Below, one piece after another: positions 1-8,742 of a stretch of DNA of 64,000 bases. Origin of the DNA: Pinisolibacter aquiterrae (GTDB taxonomy: Bacteria > Pseudomonadota > Alphaproteobacteria > Rhizobiales > Ancalomicrobiaceae); assembly GCF_019160155.1 (NCBI RefSeq), contig NZ_JAFNIH010000061.1, positions 62,001 through 126,000 of the forward strand, read 5' to 3'. Within the stretch, counting starts at the first letter, position 1. Each line of letters starts with the position of its first letter. The notes under the pieces were generated by a model. The model was not told where the DNA came from and ran no database searches. It was given only the letters and a program-made list of their open reading frames with translations. The position numbers and the translations under genes are program-made.

Positions 1-9
1 GGGCGCGGC

Positions 10-603
10 TCAGCCGTGGCCGGCGTCGCGCGACAGGAGGCCGATGTCGATGCCGAGGGTCTTCAGGGCGCGTTCGTATTTCTGATCGAGATCGGGATCG
101 AAGACGAGCCCCTCCTCGGCCGGGCAGTGGAGCCAGCCGTTCCATTGGATCTCGTTCTCGAGCTGGCCGGCCGACCAACCGGCGTAACCGAGCGCCAACA
201 TCGCCTTCTTCGGCCCCTTGCCCTCGGCGATCGCCTTCAGCACCTCGAGGGTGGTGGTGAGCGAGACGTGCTCGTCGATGGTGAGCGTGGCGTCCTCGAC
301 GTGCCAGTCGGAGGAGTGGAGCACGAAGCCGCGCGTCGTCTCGACCGGGCCGCCGGTCTGGACCTTCATGGCGCGGGCGAGATCGGGCAGGCGGATGCGA
401 TCCTCCTCGGGGATGATCTCGAGCTGGACGAGGAGATCGGCGAAGGAGGGGTGGGACGAGGGGCGATTGATGATCACCCCCATCGCGCCCTCCTCGGAAT
501 GGGCGCAGAGATAGACCAGCGTCCGGGCGAAGCGCTCGTCCTCCATGCCGGGCATGGCGATGAGAATCTTGCCACCGAGATACTGTGTCTCTTCGACCGT
601 CAT
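10..603 (-). CDS. yqgE: YqgE/AlgH family protein (UPF0301, DUF179)
   Basis: This is a small cytosolic single-domain protein of the YqgE/AlgH family, whose biochemical role is not settled. Family landmarks are visible: [11 protein letters not shown] at residues 10-20, GVIINRP at 42-48, TGGPV at 83-87 and ALGYAGW at 137-143. The 197-residue length is normal for the family. The ATG at 603 has GGGGAG nine bases upstream. The gene is divergent from the DsbD-like/peroxiredoxin pair. I infer no specific function beyond family membership. Confidence 0.93.
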   Translation of the reverse strand: MTVEETQYLGGKILIAMPGMEDERFARTLVYLCAHSEEGAMGVIINRPSSHPSFADLLVQLEIIPEEDRIRLPDLARAMKVQTGGPVETTRGFVLHSSDWHVEDATLTIDEHVSLTTTLEVLKAIAEGKGPKKAMLALGYAGWSAGQLENEIQWNGWLHCPAEEGLVFDPDLDQKYERALKTLGIDIGLLSRDAGHG

Positions 604-863
604 GGGCCACGTCTCCCCGGCGCGTCGCGCCTCCTCGCCCGGCGGGCTCGCCCTCGAGGGTAGCGCCCGAGGATGAGCCCCACAAGGGCACCGATTCGAG
701 CGGAGACCGGCCTCGAAGCCCCCACCGCCCGCGCGAGCCGGGCGGCGATCCCGTCTCGATCACGGATCCGATCACGGCGGTCTGACGAAACGATGGCGTG
801 GTCGTGACGAGACGACGCGGGTTCGAGCCGTTAGGGTGACGGCCAGTCAACGATCGGATCATC

Positions 864-1703
864 ATGCACCGCCTTTCGCTCCGCCTCTCTCTCCTCCTCA
901 CCCTCTCCACCCTGATCGCGTCGCCGGCCCTCGCCGAGGACAATGACAAGGCGGCCGTCCATCTGGTTCTCGCCGGGGTCGTCGACGGACGGGTCGACGC
1001 GGGGCTGGCGATCGACCTGCCGGAGGGTTGGAAGACCTATTGGCGGGCGCCGGGCGACGCCGGCATCCCGCCCTCGATCGAGACCGAGGCCTCGTCCGGC
1101 CTGACCCGTCCGATGGTGCGGTTCCCGACCCCGGAGCGGTTCCTCGAGGCCGATCTGACGGCGATCGGCTACACGCGCTCGGTGGTGCTGCCCATCGACA
1201 CCGCCCTCACCGATCCGAAGCGGCCGGGCGAACTCGACGTCCACGTGATGATCGGGCTCTGCCACGACATCTGCGTGCCGTTCGAGGCCCATGTCCGCGC
1301 CACGATCGATCCCACCGCGCCTCGCGACGCCGAGGCCGCCGCCCGCCTCGCCGCCGCCCGCGCGCGCCTGCCGGTCGCCCATCGGGCCGGGTCGCCGCCG
1401 GCGGTGGAGAGCGTCGCCGTCGAGGCCGGCGCCGAGGGGCCGAAGGCGGTCGTCACGGTGGCGATGCCGGAAGGCGACGCGACGGCGCACGATCTCTTCG
1501 TCGAGGGGCCGACGCCCGACTGGGCGCTGCCGCAACCGACCCGGCGCGGTGCCGGCGGCACACGCGAGACCTGGGTCTTTCCGGTCGACGGCCTGCCGAA
1601 GGGGGTCGCCTTCGCCGGCAGCACGCTCGCCTTCACGATCAAGGCCGGCGATCGTGCGGTCGAACAGTCGGTGAGGGTGGACGCCGGGCCGGTCGCGCCC
1701 TAG
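864..1703 (+). CDS. Periplasmic DsbD N-terminal-domain protein
   Basis: This 279-residue exported protein resembles the periplasmic alpha domain of DsbD/ScsB thiol:disulfide interchange proteins. A signal peptide covers about residues 1-24 and ends PALA before EDND. Conserved features are WKTYWRAPGDAGIPP at about 56-70 and a CHDIC motif (Cys133, Cys137) followed by VPFEA, which would be the redox-active pair. The membrane beta domain and the C-terminal thioredoxin domain of full DsbD are absent, so the protein stands alone. It probably accepts electrons from, or passes them to, another thiol carrier in the periplasm. It lies 50 bp upstream of a peroxiredoxin gene on the same strand, which fits a redox role. 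The fold is well supported; the partner is unknown. Confidence 0.85.
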   Translation: MHRLSLRLSLLLTLSTLIASPALAEDNDKAAVHLVLAGVVDGRVDAGLAIDLPEGWKTYWRAPGDAGIPPSIETEASSGLTRPMVRFPTPERFLEADLTAIGYTRSVVLPIDTALTDPKRPGELDVHVMIGLCHDICVPFEAHVRATIDPTAPRDAEAAARLAAARARLPVAHRAGSPPAVESVAVEAGAEGPKAVVTVAMPEGDATAHDLFVEGPTPDWALPQPTRRGAGGTRETWVFPVDGLPKGVAFAGSTLAFTIKAGDRAVEQSVRVDAGPVAP

Positions 1704-1753
1704 ATCGGGAGCGACGTCGACGCCGTCCCGGCTTCGACCAACGGAGTGAGCCC

Positions 1754-2239
1754 ATGACCATCGCCGTCGGCGACCGCCTCCCCACCGTCACCTTCAAGAC
1801 CATGATCGACGGCGCCCCCGCCGCGCTCACCACGGACGACGTCTTCAAGGGCAAGACGATCGCGCTCTTCGCGGTTCCCGGCGCCTTCACGCCGGGCTGC
1901 TCGAAGACCCATCTGCCGGGCTATCTCGCCAACCACGACGCGATCCTCGCCAAGGGCGTCGACCAGATCGTCTGCGTCGCCGTCAACGACGTCTTCGTGA
2001 TGGACGCGTGGTCCAAGGCCAACGACGCGGACGGCAAGATCCTGTTCCTCGCCGACGGCTCGGCCGACTTCACCAAGGCGGTCGGCCTCACCCTCGACCT
2101 CTCCGCCGGCGGCCTCGGCCTGCGCTCGCAGCGCTATTCGATGATCGTCAAGGACGGCGTGGTGGCGGACCTCACCCTCGAGGAGAAGCCCGGCACGATC
2201 GACCTCACCGGCGCCGCCTGCATGATCGGTAAGCTCTGA
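1754..2239 (+). CDS. Peroxiredoxin, Prx5 family
   Basis: This 161-residue thiol peroxidase should reduce H2O2 or organic peroxides in the cytosol using thioredoxin or glutathione. The active-site loop PGAFTPGC gives the PxxxTxxC signature, with peroxidatic Cys49. Two other cysteines are present (Cys74 in QIVCVAV and Cys156 near the end); neither is obviously a resolving Cys, so it may work as a 1-Cys enzyme. An Arg in RSQRYSMIV fits the active-site arginine. The ATG at 1754 follows GGAGTGAG in the short gap after the DsbD-like gene, so the two genes are probably co-transcribed. A longer in-frame extension upstream is only overlap with that gene and was not used. Confidence 0.93.
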   Translation: MTIAVGDRLPTVTFKTMIDGAPAALTTDDVFKGKTIALFAVPGAFTPGCSKTHLPGYLANHDAILAKGVDQIVCVAVNDVFVMDAWSKANDADGKILFLADGSADFTKAVGLTLDLSAGGLGLRSQRYSMIVKDGVVADLTLEEKPGTIDLTGAACMIGKL

Positions 2240-2245
2240 GACCGA

Positions 2246-2282
2246 GCCTACGAAGTTTCGACCTGTTCGAAACGTCGTAGGC
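2246..2282. repeat. Long imperfect inverted repeat (hairpin)
   Basis: Arms GCCTACGA-A-GTTTCGA and TCGAAAC-G-TCGTAGGC pair over 15 bp with one mismatch around a five-base loop. It begins six bases after the peroxiredoxin stop codon. No T tract follows on either strand, so it is not a textbook intrinsic terminator. It may still stop transcription or protect the mRNA 3' end. Confidence 0.6.
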
Positions 2283-2323
2283 GAAGGCAAGCCCGAACGG
2301 GCGTCGGCCGGTCAGGCCGCAAC

Positions 2324-2357
2324 CACAGGACATTCCGACGAGTCGGGATGTCCTGTG
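2324..2357. repeat. Second inverted repeat before convergent lipid kinase gene
   Basis: CACAGGACATTCCGAC is followed after two bases by GTCGGGATGTCCTGTG, giving a 16-bp stem with one non-Watson-Crick position. It sits 12 bases beyond the stop codon of the minus-strand lipid kinase gene. It could terminate that operon, although no T run follows on the minus strand. Confidence 0.6.
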
Positions 2358-2369
2358 ATCGGTATGAGG

Positions 2370-3287
2370 TCAGGCGACCACGAGGTCGAGGGCGACGTCG
2401 ATCGCCTCGACCTCGATCGGGGTCGTGCCATGGGGGTCGCCGTCGACCTGGACGGCGATCGCCCGTGCCCCCGTCGAGGCGATCTTCAGGCGTCGCGCCG
2501 GGATCGACAGGACGTTCGACGAGCCCTCGAGACGGCCGAGGCCGATGCGCAGCGCCGCCGCGAGGAGGTGGCCGACGCCGACCCGCCGCAGCGCGATCAG
2601 GCGCAGGCCGGGCCGGTCCATCGCGGTCTCGTACGTGAGCCGGAACGGGCCGCCGTAGCGGCTCGACTTGGCGACGATCGCCAGCGCCACCACGAGGCGC
2701 TTCTCCTCGCCCTCGGGCGTGACCAGCTCGACCGCGAGCGGCGGCCGTCGGCGCAGGCCGAGGCCGAACGCCGTCACCATGAAGGCCAGTTTCTTGAAGC
2801 GGCGCTTCACCCGCCGTTCGACCCGGTGCACCACCTCGGCGTCGAAGCCGGCCGAGGTCGCCAGGAAGAACGGGCGGTCCGCCGCGCCCTCGCGCCGCGT
2901 CAGGCCGAGATGGAGGGGGCGGGTGCGGCCGGCGAGGATCGCGGCGGCGATCGCCTCGACGGCGGTCGGAAGCCCGTATTCGGCGACCATGACGTTGGCG
3001 GTGCCCTGCGCCACCACCGCGAGGCGGGGGCGCGGCGCCGGCCGCGCCGCGAGCGCGCCCACCACCGAATTGAGGGTTCCGTCGCCCCCGGCGACCGCGA
3101 CCACGTCGACGTCGAGATCGCTCGCGGCATGGGCGAGGTCGCCCGGCCGATGGCCGACGATCCGGGTCACCACCGCACCACCCGCCTCGAGCGCGGCGGC
3201 GAGGCGATCGAGCTCGCCGGGATGATGGCGCCCGGCCGAGGGATTGGCGAGGACGGCCACGCGCGGCGGCGTGGGGCCGCCAGTCAC
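2370..3287 (-). CDS. Diacylglycerol/sphingosine-type lipid kinase family protein
   Basis: This 305-residue protein belongs to the DAGK catalytic family (YegS/BmrU/DgkB-like), which phosphorylates a lipid hydroxyl with ATP at the membrane face. The N-terminal lobe has AVLANPSAG at 11-19 and the nucleotide-binding GGDGTLN at 67-73. A later [15 protein letters not shown] stretch fits the conserved Gly-Thr-Ala-Asn motif, and the C-terminal beta domain ends in [17 protein letters not shown] chose the GTG at 3287 because it overlaps the rnhA stop as GTGA, giving tight coupling, and because an upstream extension would only cover rnhA. The lipid substrate cannot be read from the sequence. Confidence 0.85.
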   Translation of the reverse strand: MTGGPTPPRVAVLANPSAGRHHPGELDRLAAALEAGGAVVTRIVGHRPGDLAHAASDLDVDVVAVAGGDGTLNSVVGALAARPAPRPRLAVVAQGTANVMVAEYGLPTAVEAIAAAILAGRTRPLHLGLTRREGAADRPFFLATSAGFDAEVVHRVERRVKRRFKKLAFMVTAFGLGLRRRPPLAVELVTPEGEEKRLVVALAIVAKSSRYGGPFRLTYETAMDRPGLRLIALRRVGVGHLLAAALRIGLGRLEGSSNVLSIPARRLKIASTGARAIAVQVDGDPHGTTPIEVEAIDVALDLVVA

Positions 3288-3775
3288 GCGGCGCTCTCCG
3301 GCGGAGGGGCGCGGCGTGGCTTGAACGGCTCCATGCCCTCGCGGGCGAGCTCGTCGGCGCGCTCGTTCTCGGCGTGGCCGGCGTGGCCCTTGACCCAATG
3401 CCAAGAGACCTGGTGGCGCTCGATCGCCGCCTCCAGGCGCTGCCACAGATCGACGTTCTTGACCGGCTTCTTGTCGGCGGTCTTCCAGCCGTTCTTCTTC
3501 CAACCGTGGATCCAGCCGGTGATGCCGCCCTTCAAGTAGTTGGAATCGGTGGTCAGCTCGACCGTGCAGGGTCGCGTCAGGGCCTCGAGCGCGGCGATGG
3601 CGGCCATCATCTCCATGCGGTTGTTGGTGGTGTCGGCCTCGCCACCCTTCAACTCCTTGACGTGGCCGCGCCATTCCACCAGCGCGCCCCAGCCGCCGGG
3701 GCCGGGGTTGCCGGAACAGGCGCCGTCGGTGTGGATGCGGACGATCTCGGGATCGCGCTCGTCGGCGGTGCTCAT
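3284..3775 (-). CDS. rnhA: Ribonuclease HI
   Basis: RNase HI cleaves the RNA strand of RNA:DNA hybrids, removing R-loops and primer RNA. The 163-residue protein has the full DEDD active site: Asp17 in [11 protein letters not shown], Glu55 in NNRMEM, Asp77 in TTDSNY and Asp141 in ERADELA. The [17 protein letters not shown] segment matches the basic handle region of type 1 enzymes. ATG 3775 overlaps the thrB stop as ATGA, and its own stop overlaps the lipid kinase start as GTGA. It is therefore the middle gene of a coupled ispH-thrB-rnhA-lipid kinase operon. Confidence 0.97.
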   Translation of the reverse strand: MSTADERDPEIVRIHTDGACSGNPGPGGWGALVEWRGHVKELKGGEADTTNNRMEMMAAIAALEALTRPCTVELTTDSNYLKGGITGWIHGWKKNGWKTADKKPVKNVDLWQRLEAAIERHQVSWHWVKGHAGHAENERADELAREGMEPFKPRRAPPPESAA

Positions 3776-4746
3776 CGGGCCTCCCAGCCGTAGCCGGCGG
3801 CGTCGCGGATGCTGCGATGGAAGCGCAGCTTGCGATGGTATTCGAGGGGATCCTTGGGCCGGACCAGCGCCCCGGGCGGCACGTTCAGCCAGTCGTAGAG
3901 GCGGGTCAGAAGGAAGCGCAGCGCGGAGCCGCGCGCCATCAGCGGCAGCGCCGCGACCTCCGCCGGCTCCAACGGCCGCACCGCCTGATAGGCGGCGAGG
4001 AAGGCGCGGCCCTTGGTGAGGTTGAACGAGAGATCCTGTTCGAAGCACCAGGAGTTCAGGCAGATCGCCACGTCGTAGGCGAGCGCGTCGTCGCAGGCGA
4101 AATAGAAGTCGATCAGGCCCGACAGGCGATCGCCGAGGAAGAAGACGTTGTCGGGGAAGAGATCGGCGTGGATGACGCCCTCGGGCAGCGCGCCCGGCGC
4201 CGGCCAGTTCGCCTCGAGCAGCGCCAGCTCGGCCTCGATGTCGGCGGCGAGGCCGGGCGAGACCTCGTCGGCGCGCGCGGCCGAGCGCTCCCACAAGGGC
4301 CGCCACGACGGCATCGACAGGGCGTTCGGCCGAGGGATCTCGAAATCGCGGCCGGCGAGATGCATCTTCGCCAGCGCCTCGCCGAGCAGGGCGCAGTGAC
4401 GGGCGGTCGGGCGGCGCACCCATTGACCGTCGAGGAAGGTGACGATCGCGGCGGGGCGGCCGGCGAGCTCGCCGAGCGCGCGGCCGGCGCGATCGTGGAC
4501 GGGCAGCGGACAGCCGAGCCCGGCGCGGGAGAGATGCTCCATCAGGCCGAGGAAGAAGGGCAGATCGTTCGCCTCGACCCGCTTCTCGTAGAGGGTCAGG
4601 ATGAACCGGCCGGCCTCGGTCTGGAGCAGGTAGTTGGTGTTCTCCACCCCCTCGGCGATGCCCTTGCAGGAGAGCACCCGGCCGATGTCGTAGAGGGCGA
4701 CGAAGCGATCGAGATCCTCGTCGGAGACGTCCGTGTAGACCGCCAT
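3772..4746 (-). CDS. thrB: Homoserine kinase, APH-fold type
   Basis: The enzyme phosphorylates L-homoserine to O-phosphohomoserine, the step before threonine synthase. It is the type-II (ThrB2) form with an aminoglycoside-phosphotransferase fold, not the GHMP kinase form. An opening segment [13 protein letters not shown] at about 31-43 precedes the ATP site. The catalytic loop is [13 protein letters not shown] and the metal loop is [11 protein letters not shown]. The length of 324 residues is usual. ATG 4746 has GGAGGAG upstream and lies four bases after the ispH stop; the annotated start skips a short unsupported upstream extension. The 3' end overlaps rnhA. Confidence 0.95.
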   Translation of the reverse strand: MAVYTDVSDEDLDRFVALYDIGRVLSCKGIAEGVENTNYLLQTEAGRFILTLYEKRVEANDLPFFLGLMEHLSRAGLGCPLPVHDRAGRALGELAGRPAAIVTFLDGQWVRRPTARHCALLGEALAKMHLAGRDFEIPRPNALSMPSWRPLWERSAARADEVSPGLAADIEAELALLEANWPAPGALPEGVIHADLFPDNVFFLGDRLSGLIDFYFACDDALAYDVAICLNSWCFEQDLSFNLTKGRAFLAAYQAVRPLEPAEVAALPLMARGSALRFLLTRLYDWLNVPPGALVRPKDPLEYHRKLRFHRSIRDAAGYGWEAR

Positions 4747-4750
4747 TTCG

Positions 4751-5719
4751 TCACTCCTCCCGGGCCGCGTCGGGCGCGGGATCACGCAGGCCCTTGGGCA
4801 GATTGAAGACCACCGTCTCCTCCGCCGTCACCACCGTCTCGACGCGAACCTCGCGGCGGGCGGCGAAGGCCTCGATCATCTCTTCCACCAGGATTTCCGG
4901 AGCGGAGGCGCCGGCGGTGATGCCGAGCCGGTCGACCCCCTCGAAGTCGGCCCAATCGATGTCGGCGGCGCGCTGGAGCAGCACCGCGCGGCAACCCTCG
5001 CGCTCGGCGACCTCGCGCAGGCGCTGGGAATTGGAGGAATTGGGCGCGCCGACGACGATCATCGCCTGGACGCGCGGCGCCACCGCCTTGACCGCCTCCT
5101 GGCGGTTGGTGGTGGCGTAACAGATGTCCTGGCGATGGGGTCCGGCGATGTCGGGGAAACGCGCCTCGAGGGCGGCGACGATGGCGGCGGTGTCGTCGAC
5201 CGAGAGCGTCGTCTGGGTCGTGTAGGCGAGCGGCCCGTCCGGCGGGGTGATCCTCGCGACGTCCTCGACCGAGGTCACCAGCGTCACCGCGCCCTCGGGC
5301 AACTGGCCCATGGTGCCGATCACCTCCGGATGGCCGGTGTGGCCGATCAGGAGCACGTGACGGCCGCGTTCGTGGTGGCTCTCGGCGGCGCGGTGGACCT
5401 TGGTCACCAGCGGACAGGTGGCGTCGAGCGAGAAGAGGCCGAGGCGCTCGGCCGTCTCCGGCACCGACTTCGGCACGCCGTGGGCGGAGAAGACCACGGG
5501 ACGGGTGCGATCGGGGATCTCGTCCAGTTCCTCGACGAAGACGGCGCCGCGCCGGCGCAGTCCCTCGACCACGAAGCGGTTGTGGACGATCTCGTGGCGG
5601 ACGTAGACCGGCGCGCCGAAGCGGGCGAGCGCGCGCTCGACGATCTGGACGGCCCGGTCGACGCCGGCGCAGAAACCGCGCGGAGCCGCGAGCAGGATGT
5701 CGAGAGGGGGCGGCGCCAT
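4751..5719 (-). CDS. ispH: 4-hydroxy-3-methylbut-2-enyl diphosphate reductase
   Basis: IspH is the last enzyme of the MEP isoprenoid pathway and converts HMBPP into IPP and DMAPP with a [4Fe-4S] cluster. The three cluster cysteines are recognisable in [11 protein letters not shown] (Cys17), [12 protein letters not shown] and [12 protein letters not shown]. The conserved PNSSNSQRL motif that binds the diphosphate is present, as are the VRHEIVHN and VFSAHGVP histidine motifs. The length of 322 residues is normal. It is the promoter-proximal gene of the ispH-thrB-rnhA-lipid kinase operon, with thrB only four bases downstream. Confidence 0.97.
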   Translation of the reverse strand: MAPPPLDILLAAPRGFCAGVDRAVQIVERALARFGAPVYVRHEIVHNRFVVEGLRRRGAVFVEELDEIPDRTRPVVFSAHGVPKSVPETAERLGLFSLDATCPLVTKVHRAAESHHERGRHVLLIGHTGHPEVIGTMGQLPEGAVTLVTSVEDVARITPPDGPLAYTTQTTLSVDDTAAIVAALEARFPDIAGPHRQDICYATTNRQEAVKAVAPRVQAMIVVGAPNSSNSQRLREVAEREGCRAVLLQRAADIDWADFEGVDRLGITAGASAPEILVEEMIEAFAARREVRVETVVTAEETVVFNLPKGLRDPAPDAAREE

Positions 5720-5892
5720 GGGATCCTCCGGGCCGATCGCAATGCTTCGCGCGGAATAGAGGGACGGGCCGCCGCCCTGTCAAGGACGAGGGGGCCACTT
5801 CCCCGGTTCGACAAGCCCATGGCGGGGGCCGGCCCTCGATGCTATTGAGGGGCGGACGAGAAACACCGCGACGAGAGGGAGTCACGCGTTCC

Positions 5893-6528
5893 ATGTCACT
5901 CCGGGTTTCGACCAAGGCCACCCCGGCCATGCCCCTGATTCTGCGTGCCGCCGCCCTGGCGACGCCGCTCCTCCTCGCCGGTTGTGGCGCCAGCGAAGGC
6001 ATCGGCGCCAATTTCATGCCCTCCAAGCTGATCTCCGGCACGATGAGCGGACCGAAGGAGATGGACCCGGCGGTCTATGCCTCGACCCCGGTCTGCCCGG
6101 AGGCGGTGGTGCGCGACGGCACCGAATTCATGCCGGTCTACGAGCCGGGCAAGACCGGCAACCCGGACGCGGTGCGGTTCCAGGCGAGCGTGCAGCGGGT
6201 GGCGCGCGACTGCGAGAACGCCGTCGGCGGCGGCATCACGGTGCGCGTCGGCGTCGCCGGTCGGGTGCTCGCCGGCAAGACAGGGGCGACCGGCACCATG
6301 ACCGTGCCGGTCCGCGTCGCCGTGACGGCCGGCGACAAGGTGCTCTATTCCAAGCTCACCACCACCCAGGTGACGGTCCAGGCGCCCGACTATTCGGCGC
6401 TGTTCTCGATCGTCGACGACGGCATCAACCTCTCCGTCGCCGAGAGCCAGGTGGCGACGATCTACGTCGGCCTCGACGGCAAGGGCGACGTCGGCGCGCC
6501 CCGGCGCAAGAAGCTCGTCACCAAGTGA
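5893..6528 (+). CDS. Putative outer-membrane or periplasmic lipoprotein
   Basis: This is a 211-residue predicted lipoprotein of unknown function. A lipobox LLLAGC places the lipidated Cys at residue 31 after a hydrophobic stretch (about 15-30). The mature part is moderately hydrophobic with beta-rich segments such as VRVGVAGRVLAGKTGATGT and a final Lys/Arg-rich tail. ATG 5893 follows GAGGGAG at good distance; an internal ATG at residue 13 would shorten only the n-region of the signal. It reads towards the glycine riboswitch, with about 150 bp between its stop and the first aptamer. Confidence 0.8.
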   Translation: MSLRVSTKATPAMPLILRAAALATPLLLAGCGASEGIGANFMPSKLISGTMSGPKEMDPAVYASTPVCPEAVVRDGTEFMPVYEPGKTGNPDAVRFQASVQRVARDCENAVGGGITVRVGVAGRVLAGKTGATGTMTVPVRVAVTAGDKVLYSKLTTTQVTVQAPDYSALFSIVDDGINLSVAESQVATIYVGLDGKGDVGAPRRKKLVTK

Positions 6529-6675
6529 GGCGGCGATGCCGAGGTCCGGGAAAACCCGAGCCTCGGTGCGTCTCTGCGGTTGACGACGCGCCTGCGCTCT
6601 TCTATCGCTCGACGATCGGGTGTGCAGTCGCGCCCCGAGGTGGATCTCGCCCCCGGGCGGGCGCCACGCAGCCCC

Positions 6676-6768
6676 GGCGGGAGAGCCCGGTCGCCTCGGA
6701 AGAGGAGATCCGGCGCCGAAGGAGAAACCGCCCCGGAAACTCTCAGGTCCCAGGACCGCGGGGGCGAG
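6676..6768 (+). ncRNA. Glycine riboswitch, aptamer 1
   Basis: The first glycine aptamer of a tandem pair lies in the gcvT leader. Class-defining elements are GGGAGAG near 6679, GCCGAAGGAGAAACC near 6715-6729, and GAAACTCTCAGG near 6736-6747 followed by GGACCG. These match the conserved core of the gcvT-class riboswitch. Glycine binding is expected to switch on the downstream glycine cleavage genes. Confidence 0.93.
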
Positions 6769-6771
6769 CGA

Positions 6772-6880
6772 CACTCTGGAAAGCAGTCGTGTGGTCGCCA
6801 CACGACTCACCGAAGGCGTAACCGGAAGCATTCGTTCGCGGATCCTTTCGGGAAACTCTCAGGTCTTCCGACAGAGGGGG
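6772..6880 (+). ncRNA. Glycine riboswitch, aptamer 2
   Basis: The second aptamer begins at CACTCTGGAAAG and continues with CACCGAAGGCGTAACC, AAACTCTCAGG and the closing ACAGAGGGGG. Its variable arm holds the hairpin CAGTCGTGTGGTCGCCACACGACT region. It ends about 60 bases before the gcvT start codon, so the expression platform must lie in that gap and may work by access to the gcvT ribosome site. Confidence 0.93.
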
Positions 6881-6939
6881 CGCGAACGGATCCGAAAGGA
6901 GCCGGACGCCGCCCCACGAGTCCGACCCGGAGAGCGCCG

Positions 6940-8067
6940 ATGACCGCCGCCGACACCCCCGTTCTGGAAACCCCGCTCGCCGCGAGCCACGTCGGCCTCG
7001 GCGCCCGCATGGTGCCCTTCGCCGGCTATCTCATGCCGGTGCAGTATCCGACCGGCATTCTCGCCGAGCATCAGTGGACCCGCGCCCACGCCGGCCTCTT
7101 CGACGTCTCGCACATGGGTCAGGCGGCGCTGATCGGCCCCGACCACGCCACCACGGCGAAGGCGCTCGAGGCCCTGATCCCGGCCGCCGTCGTCGAACTC
7201 GGCGAGGGACGGCAGCGCTATTCGCAGCTTCTCGCCGACGACGGCGGCATCCTCGACGACCTGATGTTCGCTCGCGAGGCCGGCGCCGACGGGCGCATCC
7301 TGCTGGTGGTCAACGCCGCCTGCAAGACGGCCGACTACGCCCACATCGCCGCGCGGCTTCCCGAAGATGTCCGGCTCGAGATCTTCGAGGACCGCTCGCT
7401 GCTGGCGCTTCAGGGTCCCGAGGCGGAAGCGGTGATCGAGAGCCTCGGCGGCGAGGTCTCGGGCCTGCGCTTCATGGACGTCGCCTCGGTGGTGATCGCC
7501 GGCGTTCCGGTCCACCTCTCGCGCTCCGGCTACACCGGCGAGGACGGGTTCGAGATCTCGGTCGCGAACGACGACGTCACTCGGCTGTGGGATCTCCTGC
7601 TCGAGGACGCCCGAGTGAAGCCGATCGGCCTCGGCGCCCGCGACAGCCTGCGCCTCGAGGGCGGCCTCTGCCTCTACGGCCACGACATCGACACCACAAC
7701 CTCGCCGATCGAGGGCGCGCTCTCCTGGTCGATCCAGAAGCGGCGGCGCAAGGAGGGCGGCTTCCCCGGCTGGGCGCGCATCGCCCGCGAACTCGAGGAG
7801 GGGCCTGCCCGCATCCGCGTCGGGCTTCTGATCGGCGGACGCCAGCCGGCGCGCGAGGGCGCCGAGATCGCCACCAAGGACGGCACGATCGTCGGCCGCG
7901 TCACCTCCGGCGGCTACGGGCCGACCGTCGAGGGGCCGATCGCCATGGGCTACGTGCCGCTGACGCTGTCGATGCCCGGCACCGACCTCGACCTGATCGT
8001 GCGCGGCAGGGCGCTTCCCGCCCGCGTCGTCGCGCTTCCCTTCGTGCCGGCGGGTTTCCGTCGCTGA
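6940..8067 (+). CDS. gcvT: Glycine cleavage system aminomethyltransferase (T-protein)
   Basis: T-protein releases ammonia from the lipoyl-bound aminomethyl group and passes the methylene to tetrahydrofolate. Family signatures include [40 protein letters not shown] and the C-terminal barrel segment [11 protein letters not shown]. At 375 residues the length is normal. ATG 6940 has CGGAGAG upstream and is the first start after the tandem glycine riboswitch; longer upstream readings run through the riboswitch and are not credible. gcvH follows 32 bp downstream. Confidence 0.97.
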   Translation: MTAADTPVLETPLAASHVGLGARMVPFAGYLMPVQYPTGILAEHQWTRAHAGLFDVSHMGQAALIGPDHATTAKALEALIPAAVVELGEGRQRYSQLLADDGGILDDLMFAREAGADGRILLVVNAACKTADYAHIAARLPEDVRLEIFEDRSLLALQGPEAEAVIESLGGEVSGLRFMDVASVVIAGVPVHLSRSGYTGEDGFEISVANDDVTRLWDLLLEDARVKPIGLGARDSLRLEGGLCLYGHDIDTTTSPIEGALSWSIQKRRRKEGGFPGWARIARELEEGPARIRVGLLIGGRQPAREGAEIATKDGTIVGRVTSGGYGPTVEGPIAMGYVPLTLSMPGTDLDLIVRGRALPARVVALPFVPAGFRR

Positions 8068-8099
8068 TCCCTCCCCTCTTCCCATCGGAGAGACATCCC

Positions 8100-8468
8100 A
8101 TGAAGCTCTACACCAAGGACCACGAGTGGATCGCGATCGACGGCGACGTCGCGACGGTCGGCATCACCACCTACGCCCAGGGCCAGCTCGGCGACGTGGT
8201 CTTCGTCGAACTGCCGGACGTCGGCAAGGCGCTCACCAAGGGCGGCGAGGCGGCCGTGGTGGAATCGGTCAAGGCGGCGAGCGAGGTCTACGCGCCGCTC
8301 GACGGCACCGTGGTCGAGGCGAACGACAAGCTCGCCGACGATCCGGGGCTGGTGAACCTCGAGCCGGAGGCCGGCGGCTGGTTCCTCAAGATGAAGCTCG
8401 CCGAGGGCGTCGACACCTCGGACCTGATGGACGAGGCGGCCTACGAGGCCTTCGTCCAGACGCTGTGA
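8100..8468 (+). CDS. gcvH: Glycine cleavage system H-protein
   Basis: H-protein carries the lipoyl arm that shuttles the aminomethyl group between P- and T-proteins and is reoxidised by lipoamide dehydrogenase. The lipoylated lysine is Lys58 in [12 protein letters not shown]. The TKDHEW opening and the [13 protein letters not shown] segment are typical. The 122-residue length is normal. ATG 8100 has a GGAGAG ribosome site in the short gap after gcvT. A 274-bp gap containing a palindromic repeat separates it from gcvPA. Confidence 0.98.
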   Translation: MKLYTKDHEWIAIDGDVATVGITTYAQGQLGDVVFVELPDVGKALTKGGEAAVVESVKAASEVYAPLDGTVVEANDKLADDPGLVNLEPEAGGWFLKMKLAEGVDTSDLMDEAAYEAFVQTL

Positions 8469-8492
8469 GGCACGACCCGATCGGGCTTCGCG

Positions 8493-8616
8493 GAGGTCCT
8501 TCATCCCGAGGTGCGAGCGAATGCGAGCCTCGAAGGACGAAGGACCGAGTGGGGAGGCCCGTCGAGGCTTCGTCCTTCGAGGCCCGACCCCGCGGCCGGG
8601 CACCTCGGGATGAAGC
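8493..8616. repeat. Nested palindromic repeat element (copy 1)
   Basis: A 124-bp element carries two nested perfect 16-bp inverted repeats. The outer arms are CTTCATCCCGAGGTGC (8499-8514) and GCACCTCGGGATGAAG (8600-8615). The inner arms are GCCTCGAAGGACGAAG (8527-8542) and CTTCGTCCTTCGAGGC (8568-8583). It can fold into a long cruciform or stem. Related sequence occurs at about 49781-49900 and as a half copy at 44051-44107. It lies between gcvH and gcvPA. Confidence 0.88.
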
Positions 8617-8742
8617 CGAACGAGACGGCCGATCGCCGCCATCGAAGACGGACATGCACACCATCCGTCGACGGGTCCATCCATCCCGCAGTCTCGGCTC
8701 GCCGAACATGGCGTTCAAATTCGATCTGGAGACGTCTCTTCC

